From Paenibacillus sp. Root52 (lineage in GTDB: Bacteria; Bacillota; Bacilli; Paenibacillales; Paenibacillaceae), in the NCBI RefSeq assembly GCF_001426865.1, contig NZ_LMFO01000032.1, positions 79,168 through 143,167 on the forward strand: 64,000 nt of DNA. Direction: 5' to 3'. This document shows, piece after piece, positions 52,233 to 61,531 of the stretch. The position numbers and the translations under genes were made by a program. The notes under the pieces were generated by a model. It was not told the DNA's origin. It searched no databases and saw only the letters and a list, made by a program, of their open reading frames with translations. Numbering within the stretch: the stretch's first letter is position 1; the number at the start of each line of letters is the position of its first letter.

Positions 52233-52874
52233 ATGCTGACCCGAAAAATGCTAAGTCAGGGATTGCCTGTACTATGGACAGAACGCCTTGTGCTTCGATC
52301 GTTACGTCAGAATGATTTTGGCACATTGTCGGAATTGTTCTCCGATCCACAGATTATCCGCTATGTGAACAGGGGGAACCAGCCAACACCGGTTCGTGCC
52401 CGGCGATTATTGAATCAGATTCGTAGTAGTAGTGCGAAGCTTGAATCGCTACATTACGGGATATGTTGGAAAGGCAGAGAACCGCTCATTGGTATCATTT
52501 CGTTTCAGCATTGGAATGAACAGCAGGGTACAGCGCAGATTGGGTACATCGTGAGCAGATCTTGTTGGGGCTTAGGGATAGCTACGGAGGCGCTGCGACG
52601 GATGATTGAATTTGGTTTTAAGGAGCTAGACTTGTCGAAAGTGGAAGCGCGTTGTTACGAAGCTAATGTATCATCCGAGCGTGTATTACACAAAAGTGGT
52701 ATGTCTTATGAACGGACGTTGCCTTCTTTTGGTTCAGTGGAGAATGGCGCCACCAGTGAAAGTGATACGTTGATGGACGTTAAAGTATACAGCATGTACA
52801 GAGAGCAACAGGTTCAAGTCATTATGGAGGATAACTTCCAGACCGTGGTCTTCGACAAGCCTCAGGTGACATAG
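52233..52874 (+). CDS. GNAT-family N-acetyltransferase, RimJ/RimL type
   Basis: 213 residues. TERLVLRSLRQNDF at the N-terminus, then the acetyl-CoA-binding core IGYIVSRSCWGLGIATEAL and the C-terminal VEARCYEANVSSERVLHKSGM, typical of the RimJ-like group that acetylates protein N-termini or small amines. AAAGGAG lies before the ATG. It stands alone, with a terminator about 140 bp downstream. Confidence 0.87.
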   Translation: MLTRKMLSQGLPVLWTERLVLRSLRQNDFGTLSELFSDPQIIRYVNRGNQPTPVRARRLLNQIRSSSAKLESLHYGICWKGREPLIGIISFQHWNEQQGTAQIGYIVSRSCWGLGIATEALRRMIEFGFKELDLSKVEARCYEANVSSERVLHKSGMSYERTLPSFGSVENGATSESDTLMDVKVYSMYREQQVQVIMEDNFQTVVFDKPQVT

Positions 52875-53011
52875 AATAAGATAATTGAAACATCTCATTT
52901 GTACTTCAAATAATTTGTTACACAAATGAAATATAGCTGCAATTGAACTCTAACAGACAGCGGGTAAACTTATCTCATGACCCCCTTTTTGATAAATATA
53001 TTATGCTGTTG

Positions 53012-53040
53012 GAACCCGTGCGAACGGGTTCATTTTTTTT
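53012..53040 (+). terminator. Terminator after the acetyltransferase gene
   Basis: GAACCCGT / ACGGGTTC stem and eight Ts. Confidence 0.85.
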
Positions 53041-53072
53041 GCTCTCATATAAAATCGATCACGACAAAATAT

Positions 53073-53110
53073 AGAACCCCACTATGGAATGAGCTTCCAT
53101 GTGGGGTTCT
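53073..53110 (-). terminator. Terminator after the HisJ-type gene
   Basis: AGAACCCCAC / GTGGGGTTCT stem with an inner ATGGAA / TTCCAT stem. Minus-strand exit is TATATTTTG. Confidence 0.7.
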
Positions 53111-53136
53111 TGGCATGCTGTAAGCGGACTGTGTCA

Positions 53137-53946
53137 TTATAAAGGAACAATTTGCATCTGTTTTTGTTTGAAATATACCCATTCTGTAAATCCAATCTCC
53201 AGCAAGCGAGTACGCACTTCTTCCAGCTCGTCCCCTACACGCTGAGGTTTGTGAGCATCTGATCCAAACGTTACTTTCACACCGTAGTGCTGGGCACGTT
53301 CGAGAATGGCATCTGAAGGGTACCAGCCTCCGCTAAGCTTTGTTTTGCCTGACGTATTAATCTCAATCGCTACGTTCGAAGCAGCAATCACCTGTAATGT
53401 CTCATCAATCGCCTCATCCGCGATAATATCGGAGAAGGAAGGGTAGTTGCCCTTCATTGCATCGATGTGACCTAAGATCTGAAACATTCCACTTTGAGCA
53501 GACTCCCGAATCAAGGAATAATAACTCTTTTTCACTTCCACTTTGCGAGCGTCGCTAAGTCCCTTCCACCGCGTCTTATTGAAGATGCTGACATCCTCGG
53601 TATGATGAACAGATCCAATAATATAGTCAAAAGGGTACTGCCCAAGCGTGTCGCGATACAGCTCCGCATGGATAGGGAAATAATCGGATTCAATGCCGAG
53701 TAATACGTCGATCTTTCCCGCATATTCTTGTTTCAGTGACAGGACTTCTTCGACATAGTTACGTAATTCCGATTTTGCCATTGCAATGCGCGGAAACGCC
53801 TGCTCCTCTTCACTGCCAAAGTACGGCGTATGGTCGGAGATACCGATAGCTTGAAGTCCTGCCTCAATACCTGCATCAATATAATCACGAATGTTACCGT
53901 CTGCATGTCCACAACGAAAATGATGTGTATGAAGATCAAATTTCAT
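53137..53946 (-). CDS. PHP-domain histidinol-phosphatase (HisJ-like)
   Basis: 269-residue PHP-domain phosphoesterase. Metal-binding motifs are KFDLHTHHFRCGH, AIGISDHTPY, GIESDY, IGSVHHTED, LGHIDAMKG, EINTSG and FGSDAHKP. The family includes L-histidinol phosphatases, but no other his genes are nearby, so another phosphoester is possible. The ATG at 53946 follows AAGGAAGG. It lies 31 bp after a LysR regulator gene on the same strand, probably in one unit. A terminator lies downstream. Confidence 0.85.
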   Translation of the reverse strand: MKFDLHTHHFRCGHADGNIRDYIDAGIEAGLQAIGISDHTPYFGSEEEQAFPRIAMAKSELRNYVEEVLSLKQEYAGKIDVLLGIESDYFPIHAELYRDTLGQYPFDYIIGSVHHTEDVSIFNKTRWKGLSDARKVEVKKSYYSLIRESAQSGMFQILGHIDAMKGNYPSFSDIIADEAIDETLQVIAASNVAIEINTSGKTKLSGGWYPSDAILERAQHYGVKVTFGSDAHKPQRVGDELEEVRTRLLEIGFTEWVYFKQKQMQIVPL

Positions 53947-53977
53947 TAGAAATCCTTCCTTTCTCATAGCTCATTTG

Positions 53978-54880
53978 TCATTCAGAACTGATGAACTGCG
54001 TCTCAGGCATACCTTTTAGATCACTTAGAAATTGCTGCATGGCAGAGTTGAGATACCGGCTGGATTTGTAAATGACGCCGACGGGATGACTGACCTCTAG
54101 TTCACTTAGTGGGATCATTCGCAGCGTACCTTGCCGTAGCTCATGTGCGACAGATTGCTTAGATATCACAGCCGCTCCCAGATTGATCTCAACCATACGT
54201 TTAACTTCTTCACTACTGGATAACTCCATGACGATATTGGGTTGAATATCATACTTTTTGAACACAGCTTCTGTAAAACGTCGCCCCACAGTATCTGGGG
54301 ACAATAGAATCAGCGGGGTGTTACGCAATACGTCCACGGCAGCGTGCTTTTGCTTTGCCAGGGGATGGGCAGGAGAAACGACGAGTTCAAACGTATCGTA
54401 ATACAACACGGCGGTATTCAGATTCGGATTACGTTCCGTAAGATAACCGATACCAATGTCGACCAAACCATTTTCGACCTGAGTATAAATTTGTGAGGAC
54501 GGTAGGGACTGAATGCTCGTTTTGATTAGAGGGAACTGATCCTGAAAGTAGGACAATACCCTTGGTAAAATTTGAATGGCGATGGATGTCGTTGTAGCGA
54601 GTACAATCCTTCCCTGCGGTGTTTCATCCAGATCGGATAGCTTCTGTTTCAATTCATCCACAATATCCAGCATGCGCTCAGCATGCTCCAGAAATACTTG
54701 GCCACGGTCAGTGAGTGTGACAGGTTGATTACGATCTACAAGAACGGTGTTGAATTCATCCTCCAGACTTTTGATCTGGGCAGAGACGGCAGGCTGAGTG
54801 AGATTCAGTAATTCTCCCGCTTTGCGGAAACTCATCGTTTTGGATATCGTAATCAGCGTCTCCAGTTGGCTGATATTCAT
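53978..54880 (-). CDS. LysR-family transcriptional regulator
   Basis: 300 residues. DNA-binding N-terminus ISQLETLITISKTMSFRKAG then LTQPAVSAQIKSLEDEF; ligand-binding domain from about 90 (GRIVLATTTSIAIQILPRVL). Resembles CysL/CbbR-like regulators. The start at 54880 is fixed by AGGAGGAAATAC. Unlike most LysR genes it is co-directional with its likely target, the HisJ-type gene. Confidence 0.88.
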   Translation of the reverse strand: MNISQLETLITISKTMSFRKAGELLNLTQPAVSAQIKSLEDEFNTVLVDRNQPVTLTDRGQVFLEHAERMLDIVDELKQKLSDLDETPQGRIVLATTTSIAIQILPRVLSYFQDQFPLIKTSIQSLPSSQIYTQVENGLVDIGIGYLTERNPNLNTAVLYYDTFELVVSPAHPLAKQKHAAVDVLRNTPLILLSPDTVGRRFTEAVFKKYDIQPNIVMELSSSEEVKRMVEINLGAAVISKQSVAHELRQGTLRMIPLSELEVSHPVGVIYKSSRYLNSAMQQFLSDLKGMPETQFISSE

Positions 54881-55054
54881 GTATTTCCTCCTAGCGGGCA
54901 AAGTATCGACTACATATCAAGCTTGTGAGTGGAATCCGTAACGTTTCATAGTTCCGTTATCTTAAATTATAGGTGATTCAAGGGAACAGGGCAATAAATC
55001 TAACATCACGAAGTTTTCAGAACATAGGAATTTATAAAATGAGTTGTTCAAATA

Positions 55055-55083
55055 AGAAAAGCGACTGACTAAGCGTCAGCCGC
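55055..55083 (-). terminator. Terminator after the VOC gene
   Basis: Minus strand GCGGCTGAC / GTCAGTCGC stem followed by TTTTCTTATT. Confidence 0.7.
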
Positions 55084-55135
55084 CTGAAGATCATTCCGAT
55101 ATCAAGGTCACGATCTGTTAAGTGGTAAACCTATG

Positions 55136-55516
55136 TTACTTGCGTTCCATAACGGCAAAATAATTGTCTTCATCATCGGCAAAGTTAAATACTCTTCCAA
55201 AAGGCAAATCCACTAATTCGCCAACGGTAATCTCTTTATCTTTGAAATCCTGATAGAGCTGATCGATGTTCGGGGTGAAAAACATAAGAGAAGGTGTGCC
55301 TAGATTAACGCCGGGCGACATTTTGGCAACGACCTGCTTGTCTTGAAGAACAAGGCTCGTTTCAGCATCCGGGGTTGCGGCAATTTCATACCATTTCATT
55401 TCCGGGCTGAGGCTCTCTTCTGCGATGACATGGAAACCTGCCTTTTCTGTCCAAAACTGTAGAGCCTGTTCCTGGTTGTTGACATACAGCATGATTTGAC
55501 CGACTTGGTTAATCAT
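55136..55516 (-). CDS. VOC-family protein (glyoxalase/dioxygenase fold)
   Basis: 126 residues with the paired beta-alpha-beta-beta-beta modules of the vicinal oxygen chelate fold: VGQIMLYVNNQEQALQFWTEKAG at the start and PFGRVFNFADDEDNYFAVME at the end. These small proteins bind a divalent metal and act as lyases, dioxygenases or drug-binding proteins; the specific role is unknown. GGGAGTG precedes the ATG. Confidence 0.85.
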   Translation of the reverse strand: MINQVGQIMLYVNNQEQALQFWTEKAGFHVIAEESLSPEMKWYEIAATPDAETSLVLQDKQVVAKMSPGVNLGTPSLMFFTPNIDQLYQDFKDKEITVGELVDLPFGRVFNFADDEDNYFAVMERK

Positions 55517-56026
55517 TCAATGATTCACTCCCTAGTAAATGATGGCATGGCTCATGAGGTACTTATTTATAAGAACCTCGCTATAGACCGACGATCTGGA
55601 GAACAAAAAACAACCTGAGAAAGGGTTAAAATCTCTCCTATTCTTCTATACCATAGCAGGCGGTAGAAGTCATGTTTTTTTCATGATGAAAGGCTTCTGA
55701 TCTGATCTTCCCGAAAATAATGCTTAAGCACTTATTTTCGATTTATAACATTTTATTTTTTAGTCTTTTCAATAAAACAGTAAAATAGTCCTAAATCCCT
55801 TTGCATGGGCTTAGTAAGCAAAAAATTACCTGAATAATATCCAAAAAACCCTGTTGTTTCGCTAAAATTAGCTATAAACATTTGCCACATAGATGACGAT
55901 AAATTATAGTACACATTCATTGATGAATTCATGATGTATTCTTGTACGTGATAAAGTATAATAAATTTATAGAATATGGGACTTTTGGTGTGTGACCAAT
56001 AACCCAGTGCGAGGGGGACATAAACA
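55517..56026. other. AT-rich intergenic region before cheX
   Basis: About 500 bp separating divergent genes. It contains a TATAAT at about 55955 and several A/T tracts. The minus-strand open frame that spans it overlaps cheX, has low-complexity content and no site, so I do not count it as a gene. Confidence 0.5.
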
Positions 56027-56485
56027 GTGAAAGCGGAAGTGATTAATCCTTTCCTGGAATCAGCACGCAACGTATTTGAACAGCTCATCCAGGTTTCGCC
56101 TTCCACCGGAAGTCTTGGCGTGAAAAATGTAGAGTACATTGCTGACCATGTCTGGATCGTCATTGGAATGACCGGACAAATGAGCGGAAATATTGTATTT
56201 GGCATTCAAGAGTCGGTTGCTTTGAAAATTGTTTCAGCCATGATGGGCGGTTTTGTTATCACGGAAATGGACGATATGAGTAAAAGTGCAATCTCCGAGC
56301 TTGGTAATATGATCAGTGGTAACGCAAGTACCATTTTGTCCAATCAAGGTGTGGTTGTGGATATTACACCTCCACAGGTCATGAAATCGGAACATTTGAC
56401 TGCATTTAGTGCAACGAAAGCATTGAGCATTCCATTGTTGATGGATGGCATTGGTGAGATGGATATTCAGGTGATGATCTCGTAG
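56027..56485 (+). CDS. cheX: CheX-like chemotaxis phosphatase
   Basis: 152 residues resembling CheX, which dephosphorylates CheY-P. The catalytic Glu/Asn pair is seen as E91 and N94 in AISELGNMISGN, preceded by the GQMSGNIVFGI strand. No other chemotaxis gene is nearby, so it could act on a CheY or on another receiver domain. The start is a GTG at 56027 after GAGGGGGA. Confidence 0.85.
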   Translation: MKAEVINPFLESARNVFEQLIQVSPSTGSLGVKNVEYIADHVWIVIGMTGQMSGNIVFGIQESVALKIVSAMMGGFVITEMDDMSKSAISELGNMISGNASTILSNQGVVVDITPPQVMKSEHLTAFSATKALSIPLLMDGIGEMDIQVMIS

Positions 56486-56541
56486 AATAGAATCATAGGC
56501 CTCAAGGGGCAATATGTGTTCACTACGGGAGGACATCAGAT

Positions 56542-57315
56542 ATGCTGAAAGATCAGGTTGTATTCATTACTGGCGCGTCGAGTGGGATTGGCGCACTCTG
56601 TGCTCAGATGCTGATAGAAGAAGGAGCCATTCCTATCTTGGCTGCCCGTTCGCGGGACAAGCTTGAAGAGATTGGTGCTTCGCTGAATGGGCAACATGAA
56701 CTACTTACGCTGGATGTCACCAATGACGAGCAGGTACAGGCAGCGATAAGTAACATGTTAGAGAAGTATGGACGAATCGATATATTGTTGAACAATGCTG
56801 GATATGGAAAGTTTGCTGCAATGACGGATATGACCGTGCAGGAATTCGATGAAATGATGGACGTGAATTACATGGGCATTGTTCGTTGCACGAAGGCTGT
56901 GTTGCCGCACATGCTGAAGCGTGGCACAGGACAGATTGTGAATGTAGCCTCCATGGCTGGCAAAATCGGAACGGCAAAGTCAGCTTCCTATACAGCAACC
57001 AAACATGCTGTACTCGGGTTCAGTAATGCTCTACGTCAGGAGTTGCGTAAAACGGGAGTAAAGGTGACCACCATTAATCCTGGGCCGATTGATACACCGT
57101 TCTTCCATCGTGCAGATCCATCTGGCAATTATGTCAACAATGTACGCTGGATGATGTTGAAACCTGAGGATGTTGCAAGACATATGGTTCAGGCGATGAA
57201 AAAGCGTAAAGAAGAAGTGAATTTGCCTCGAATGGCATCTGCCGGGATATGGCTGTATCAGTTGTTCCCACGTCTTGCGGATCGCTTGTCGCATGGTTTC
57301 ATGAATCAGAAGTGA
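56542..57315 (+). CDS. Short-chain dehydrogenase/reductase
   Basis: 257-residue NAD(P)-dependent oxidoreductase of the classical SDR type: cofactor motif TGASSGIG (from residue 10), LTLDVTNDEQ, LLNNAGYG, the catalytic serine in IVNVASMAGKIG and YTATK with the Tyr/Lys pair, then INPGPIDTPFF. Substrate unknown. GGGAGGA lies upstream of the ATG. A terminator follows. Confidence 0.9.
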   Translation: MLKDQVVFITGASSGIGALCAQMLIEEGAIPILAARSRDKLEEIGASLNGQHELLTLDVTNDEQVQAAISNMLEKYGRIDILLNNAGYGKFAAMTDMTVQEFDEMMDVNYMGIVRCTKAVLPHMLKRGTGQIVNVASMAGKIGTAKSASYTATKHAVLGFSNALRQELRKTGVKVTTINPGPIDTPFFHRADPSGNYVNNVRWMMLKPEDVARHMVQAMKKRKEEVNLPRMASAGIWLYQLFPRLADRLSHGFMNQK

Positions 57316-57390
57316 GCGACGGATACGATACATCGAGTGACAGCGTGTTCAAGTATAATATAGTAATGGACATCACGGTTGAATTATGGG

Positions 57391-57421
57391 AAGCTCCGCC
57401 GAGGAGCTTTTCTTTTTTTTT
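57391..57421 (+). terminator. Terminator after the SDR gene
   Basis: AAGCTCC / GGAGCTT stem followed by a long T run. Confidence 0.85.
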
Positions 57422-57430
57422 GGTTAAGAT

Positions 57431-57459
57431 TTGGTTCATAGCTGCTTTTCGCATATAAT
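57431..57459 (+). promoter_or_regulatory. SigA-type promoter for the DEAD-box gene
   Basis: TTGGTT and TATAAT with a 17-bp spacer. The -10 is 68 bp before the start codon, giving a leader of about 60 bases. Confidence 0.7.
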
Positions 57460-57527
57460 GAAAGTTAATGTGATGAGAGGCTTATCCCACGGAAAAATAA
57501 AAGAATAAAATTAAAGGATGGACATAC

Positions 57528-58898
57528 ATGACGAATACATTTGCTTCAATTGGCGTAGCAGAGGATCTTGAGAAAGTACTTGCCGGACATGGCATTAATG
57601 AACCTTCTCCTGTGCAGGCGCAGACCATACCAGTGATCTTGGAAGGGCGAGATGTCGTAGCTAAATCCCAGACGGGAACAGGCAAAACACTTGCTTATTT
57701 GTTGCCTCTTCTGCAAACGATCAAAAGTGATGTAAAGGGCACACAGAAACTTATTATCGCCCCTACACAAGAATTGGCTATGCAGATTGTACGTGAAGCA
57801 CAGCGTTATGGAGAAGAACGTAAAATTGGTGTTCTAGGCTTAATTGGAGGCGCAGCGGTGAAACGTCAGATTGAGAAGCTGCGTGAGCATCCAGCACTTG
57901 TTGTGGGAACACCGGGACGGCTGAAAGAATTGATTACATTGAAAAAATTGAAAATGCATAACGTCTCCACAATTGTCATTGATGAGGCAGACCAAGTATT
58001 CCAGCTTGGTGGTGTGAGTGACGTTGATTTTGTTCTACGCAGTGCACTCCGCGATCGTCAGCTTATATTCTTATCAGCAACGATTGATGAACATACGGCT
58101 GGTCTTGCCAAGCGAGAGATGAAGGAGCCTGTTCATATCGGAATTGAACCAGAGCGTGCAACCGCAGCAGGGCTTGAGCATTTTTATTTTGTCGAGGAAA
58201 CACGGAACAAAATTGATATGCTGCGTCGTCTCGTAAGACAGTACAATCCGGATCGTGCTATTGTCTTCGTGAATGCTACGGAAGATATCGGTGAAGTTGA
58301 AGCCAAAATGAATCATTTGGGTCTATCCGCAGCCGCGCTGTATGGGGATGCTGATAAGGTTACACGGAGCAATGTCTTGTCCGCGTTCCGTAACGGTAAA
58401 ATCCAATTGTTGATTGCGAGTGAGGTTGCCGCGAGAGGATTGGATATCGAAGGATTGCCAATGGTTATCAATTATGATCCTGCGTTTGATTCAGAATATT
58501 ATGTTCACCGCGCAGGTCGTACTGGACGCATGGGACGAAGTGGTATTGTGCTGTCCATTGTAGATGAAACACAGATCTTTATTATGCGTAAATTTGCACG
58601 TGAGCTGGGGATTGAGCTTACAGAGCGTGTGTTGTTCGGTGGTAAAGTGTTAGAAGCAGATCCACGTCCTGACACGCGACCAGAAGGGCATTCCTTCAGT
58701 CGGAAGCCAGGCTCCGCAAAAGGTCGCAAACCGGGACAGGCAACACGTAATGGTGGTGCAAGAGCAGTGATATCGAATCAACGTGATGCTGGTAACAAAC
58801 CAGCCGGTAATACAGGAAGAACGGATCGCAACCAGGATCGCAAGAACAAGGGAGCGCCAAAATGGAGCAAGGGGAACACACCGCGTTCCGAAGAATAA
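57528..58898 (+). CDS. DEAD-box ATP-dependent RNA helicase
   Basis: 456 residues with all core motifs in order: Q motif PSPVQAQTIP, motif I AKSQTGTGKT, PTQELA, TPGR, DEAD in VIDEADQVF, SAT, then the second domain with IVFVNATED, ARGLDIEG and HRAGRTGRMGR. The C-terminal 70 residues are basic, glycine-rich and disordered, typical of an RNA-binding tail. Likely acts in RNA unwinding during decay, ribosome assembly or cold growth. AAAGGA precedes the ATG. Confidence 0.93.
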   Translation: MTNTFASIGVAEDLEKVLAGHGINEPSPVQAQTIPVILEGRDVVAKSQTGTGKTLAYLLPLLQTIKSDVKGTQKLIIAPTQELAMQIVREAQRYGEERKIGVLGLIGGAAVKRQIEKLREHPALVVGTPGRLKELITLKKLKMHNVSTIVIDEADQVFQLGGVSDVDFVLRSALRDRQLIFLSATIDEHTAGLAKREMKEPVHIGIEPERATAAGLEHFYFVEETRNKIDMLRRLVRQYNPDRAIVFVNATEDIGEVEAKMNHLGLSAAALYGDADKVTRSNVLSAFRNGKIQLLIASEVAARGLDIEGLPMVINYDPAFDSEYYVHRAGRTGRMGRSGIVLSIVDETQIFIMRKFARELGIELTERVLFGGKVLEADPRPDTRPEGHSFSRKPGSAKGRKPGQATRNGGARAVISNQRDAGNKPAGNTGRTDRNQDRKNKGAPKWSKGNTPRSEE

Positions 58899-58925
58899 AA
58901 CCTGACGAAAGAGGTGCAGGGATTC

Positions 58926-59678
58926 ATGAGTAATGTTCAATCCCCGGTATTGGAAATCAGCGGGTTAAGTGGAGGATATAGTGCCAAGCGGCCTGTCCTC
59001 CACGGCATTGATCTGAAAGTTGGACGCGGAGAAATGGTCGGACTGATCGGATTAAATGGCGCTGGTAAAAGTACAACGATGAAACATATCTTAGGTTTGA
59101 TGACCCCACAACAGGGTGAAGTCCGCGTAATGGGTAAGACGAGGGAAGAGGATGCTCAGATCTACCAATCCGCGATGGCTTTTGTTCCAGAGTCACCTGA
59201 ATTGTACGACGAGATGACAGTCATGGAGCACTTGGAATTCACAGCAAGAGCGTATGGCGTCTCGGAAGCCGATTTCAAGCAACGTACGGAAAAACTGCTA
59301 GATTTATTCCGTATGCGGGAGAAAAGTACAAGTCTGTCCACTCACTTGTCCAAAGGAATGCGGCAGAAGGTTATGATTATGTGTGCATTTGTAGCAGGGC
59401 CACCATTGTATATCATTGATGAACCTTTCTTGGGGCTCGATCCACTTGGCATTCGTTCATTGCTGGATTTCATGCTGGAGATGAAAGCATCCGGATCATC
59501 CATCCTGCTCAGCTCGCATATTCTCTCGACCATAGAGAACTATTGTGATCGGTTCATTGTTCTGCATCGTGGACAGGTCATCGCTCATGGAACTCTGGAG
59601 GAGCTGCGTTCTCAATACGGAGAGTCGAATACAACGCTTGAGCATATGTTCTATTCCCTCGTACAAGGCAGGGATTGA
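58926..59678 (+). CDS. ecsA: ABC transporter ATP-binding protein, EcsA-like
   Basis: 250-residue ATPase: Walker A GLNGAGKST, Q-loop region FVPESPELYDEM, signature LSKGMRQKV, Walker B YIIDEPFLGLD and switch SSHIL. It is followed 2 bp later by an EcsB-type membrane protein, which identifies it as EcsA. Ecs in B. subtilis affects intramembrane proteolysis by RasP, secretion and competence. The start at 58926 follows GAGGTGCAGGG. Confidence 0.88.
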   Translation: MSNVQSPVLEISGLSGGYSAKRPVLHGIDLKVGRGEMVGLIGLNGAGKSTTMKHILGLMTPQQGEVRVMGKTREEDAQIYQSAMAFVPESPELYDEMTVMEHLEFTARAYGVSEADFKQRTEKLLDLFRMREKSTSLSTHLSKGMRQKVMIMCAFVAGPPLYIIDEPFLGLDPLGIRSLLDFMLEMKASGSSILLSSHILSTIENYCDRFIVLHRGQVIAHGTLEELRSQYGESNTTLEHMFYSLVQGRD

Positions 59679-59680
59679 GT

Positions 59681-60898
59681 ATGGATCTGAGGCTGTTATG
59701 GAAGCAAAGACGCACGGGCTTTTGGAATAAAATTCTGCCTTATCTGGGATATGTCATTCAGAGCGGGGTAGCAATGGTATTTCTATTTCTTATCATTGCC
59801 TTCTCCGCTTGGTACACCTCATTTGTACAGAACATACCTACGGGCTTTCCGATTCGCTGGATTACATTGCTTCTGCTTACCCCTTTGGTGTTATATAGCG
59901 GATATCGTACATATCTTCATCCAGCAGATATCGTATTTTTACGTCCCCAGGAACATCGGATGCATGAATATTTGAAGAACAGCTTTGCCCGTGGCATAAT
60001 CTACAAAACGTTGGGTATGCTGCTCATCTTCTTTACGCTGTGGCCACTCTATGTAAGGGCAGATCAGGACGCTAAACCTTTCACCTGGTTTCTCCTGCTC
60101 TTACTCGTGTGGAAGGGACTATCAAGCTACGGTGCATGGCAAGAGCTACGTATGGTTCAGGTGGGGGCATCCAGGGCATTTCGTTTGCTTCGCTGGGCAA
60201 CCGCCATTCTTGCTGTGGCCGCTTGGGTATGGCAGCCACCTGCGCGTAGTATTTGGTTTTTGCTGTTGCTGGCGGCGGTCTATCTAGTAGCTCTGCGCAT
60301 ACCTGTGAAGCATCGGGTGGCTTGGGAACGTCTGATTCAGGTTGAGCAAGGTCAAGCTGGTCGAGTGATGCGGACGTTGGGGTGGTTCGTAGACGTACCT
60401 TCCTCAGGACAAAAGGTCAGCTCGAGACGCTGGCTTAGCAAATGGGGAAGTGGACTTGCGTGGAGTGCAGGCAAAGCGTACCGCTACCTTATTACGAAGA
60501 CGTTCATTCGCACAGAAGTATTCTCCATTGTTGTACGTTTAATTGTGCTCGGCATGCTGTTGTCTTGGTGGACGGCAGGTACTTATTTTGGTATCGGCGC
60601 ATACCTAGTGTTCCTATTGCTGGTTGGTGTGCAGTTGGGGGCACTTCGTCGTAGTCACGCTGAATCATTCTGGATTATGATCTATCCGATCTCGGGTGAG
60701 AGCCGGCGTTCACAAGTGCTGGGCTTCATCTCGAATCTGCATGCGTTGTCTGCTCTGCTGATGTGGTTGCCGATGCTATCGAGTGGGATCGGTGGAATCA
60801 CGATAGCGGGAGCAGGGTTGATTTTGGGCGTGCTGGTCATTGTGTTGATGCGACGTTCGCAAAGTAAGAAGTGGTTGAAGGAAGAAGAAGAGGAGTAG
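59681..60898 (+). CDS. ecsB: ABC transporter permease EcsB
   Basis: 405-residue polytopic membrane protein: about eight to ten hydrophobic helices in two blocks (about 20-220 and 285-390) around a cytoplasmic part. LRLLWKQRRTGFWNKILPYL at the N-terminus and HPADIVFLRPQEHRMHEYLK are typical of EcsB. It ends in a run of glutamates. The ATG at 59681 is 2 bp after the ecsA stop; a TTG at 59675 overlapping the stop is an alternative. The usual third gene ecsC is not here. Confidence 0.88.
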   Translation: MDLRLLWKQRRTGFWNKILPYLGYVIQSGVAMVFLFLIIAFSAWYTSFVQNIPTGFPIRWITLLLLTPLVLYSGYRTYLHPADIVFLRPQEHRMHEYLKNSFARGIIYKTLGMLLIFFTLWPLYVRADQDAKPFTWFLLLLLVWKGLSSYGAWQELRMVQVGASRAFRLLRWATAILAVAAWVWQPPARSIWFLLLLAAVYLVALRIPVKHRVAWERLIQVEQGQAGRVMRTLGWFVDVPSSGQKVSSRRWLSKWGSGLAWSAGKAYRYLITKTFIRTEVFSIVVRLIVLGMLLSWWTAGTYFGIGAYLVFLLLVGVQLGALRRSHAESFWIMIYPISGESRRSQVLGFISNLHALSALLMWLPMLSSGIGGITIAGAGLILGVLVIVLMRRSQSKKWLKEEEEE

Positions 60899-61036
60899 AC
60901 TGCTCTCTTATGCAATCCTGACTTTGACGAGCGATAATGATGTGTAAGGTTCAATGTCAGTAGTTAGAATGCGTAGTCGTATTGCCTACGGCATTTACTA
61001 GGTGATTTGCTTGCAACGTATAGTATGTATTAAAGT

Positions 61037-61072
61037 AAGCCTCTTGCGGTGGTTGCCGTAAGGGGCTTTTTT
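61037..61072 (+). terminator. Terminator downstream of ecsB
   Basis: AAGCCTCTTGCGG / CCGTAAGGGGCTT stem followed by TTTT. It lies about 140 bp after ecsB. Confidence 0.8.
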
Positions 61073-61160
61073 GCATGCTTACGATACCTATCGTGTATAC
61101 CTACCTTATTTTTTGAATACCGCGATGTCTTAAATGGATGTATGTCCAGTACGGTTACGA

Positions 61161-61211
61161 AGAAAAAGCCCGTAAAGGTAGGGGGTTCTGACATCCCTAC
61201 GCAGTGCGGGC
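61161..61211 (-). terminator. Terminator downstream of the YjcZ-type gene
   Basis: Minus strand two-part stem: GCCCG / CGGGC outside and GTAGGG / CCCTAC inside, followed by TTTTTCTT. Between it and the YjcZ stop (61212-61408) no gene is seen, only a small GGCTA / TAGCC hairpin near 61284-61304. Confidence 0.7.
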
Positions 61212-61408
61212 GGCTACAATTACAGATCAACATGGACAATGTCGCATATTGATCGTACATAAACTGTGGTGTGAGAGGTCGGCTACCCACGAATGGATAG
61301 CCGCCTACTGACGACGTGTTGTCTGACATATCCCTATGCCTCTAACAACACGGACAGATCGTGTGTAAGGTTGAATTCATCGTGCAGAATGAATACAACG
61401 GATCGGGA

Positions 61409-61531
61409 CTAGTAGAGGAACGACTTAGTGATGATTACAAGCAGGATGAACAATACAAGAATCGCACCTGTGTTTGTAAATCCTCCGAATCCGTATCCAT
61501 AACCGCCTCTTGTTTCTTCAACTCCAGACAT
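61409..61531 (-). CDS. YjcZ-family tiny sporulation membrane protein (40 aa)
   Basis: A 40-residue frame: a glycine- and tyrosine-rich N-terminus (GGYGYGFGGF) followed by one hydrophobic helix (AILVLFILLVIITKS). This is the layout of YjcZ/YhzM-type tiny proteins, made during sporulation in Bacilli and often misassigned because of size. AAAGGGG lies 7 bases before the ATG. A terminator lies about 200 bp downstream on the same strand. Confidence 0.8.
   Translation of the reverse strand: MSGVEETRGGYGYGFGGFTNTGAILVLFILLVIITKSFLY

Noticed and set aside
55753..56205. 150-residue minus-strand open frame
   Set aside because: It overlaps the N-terminal third of cheX, has no ribosome site and its predicted protein is irregular in composition; probably a shadow.
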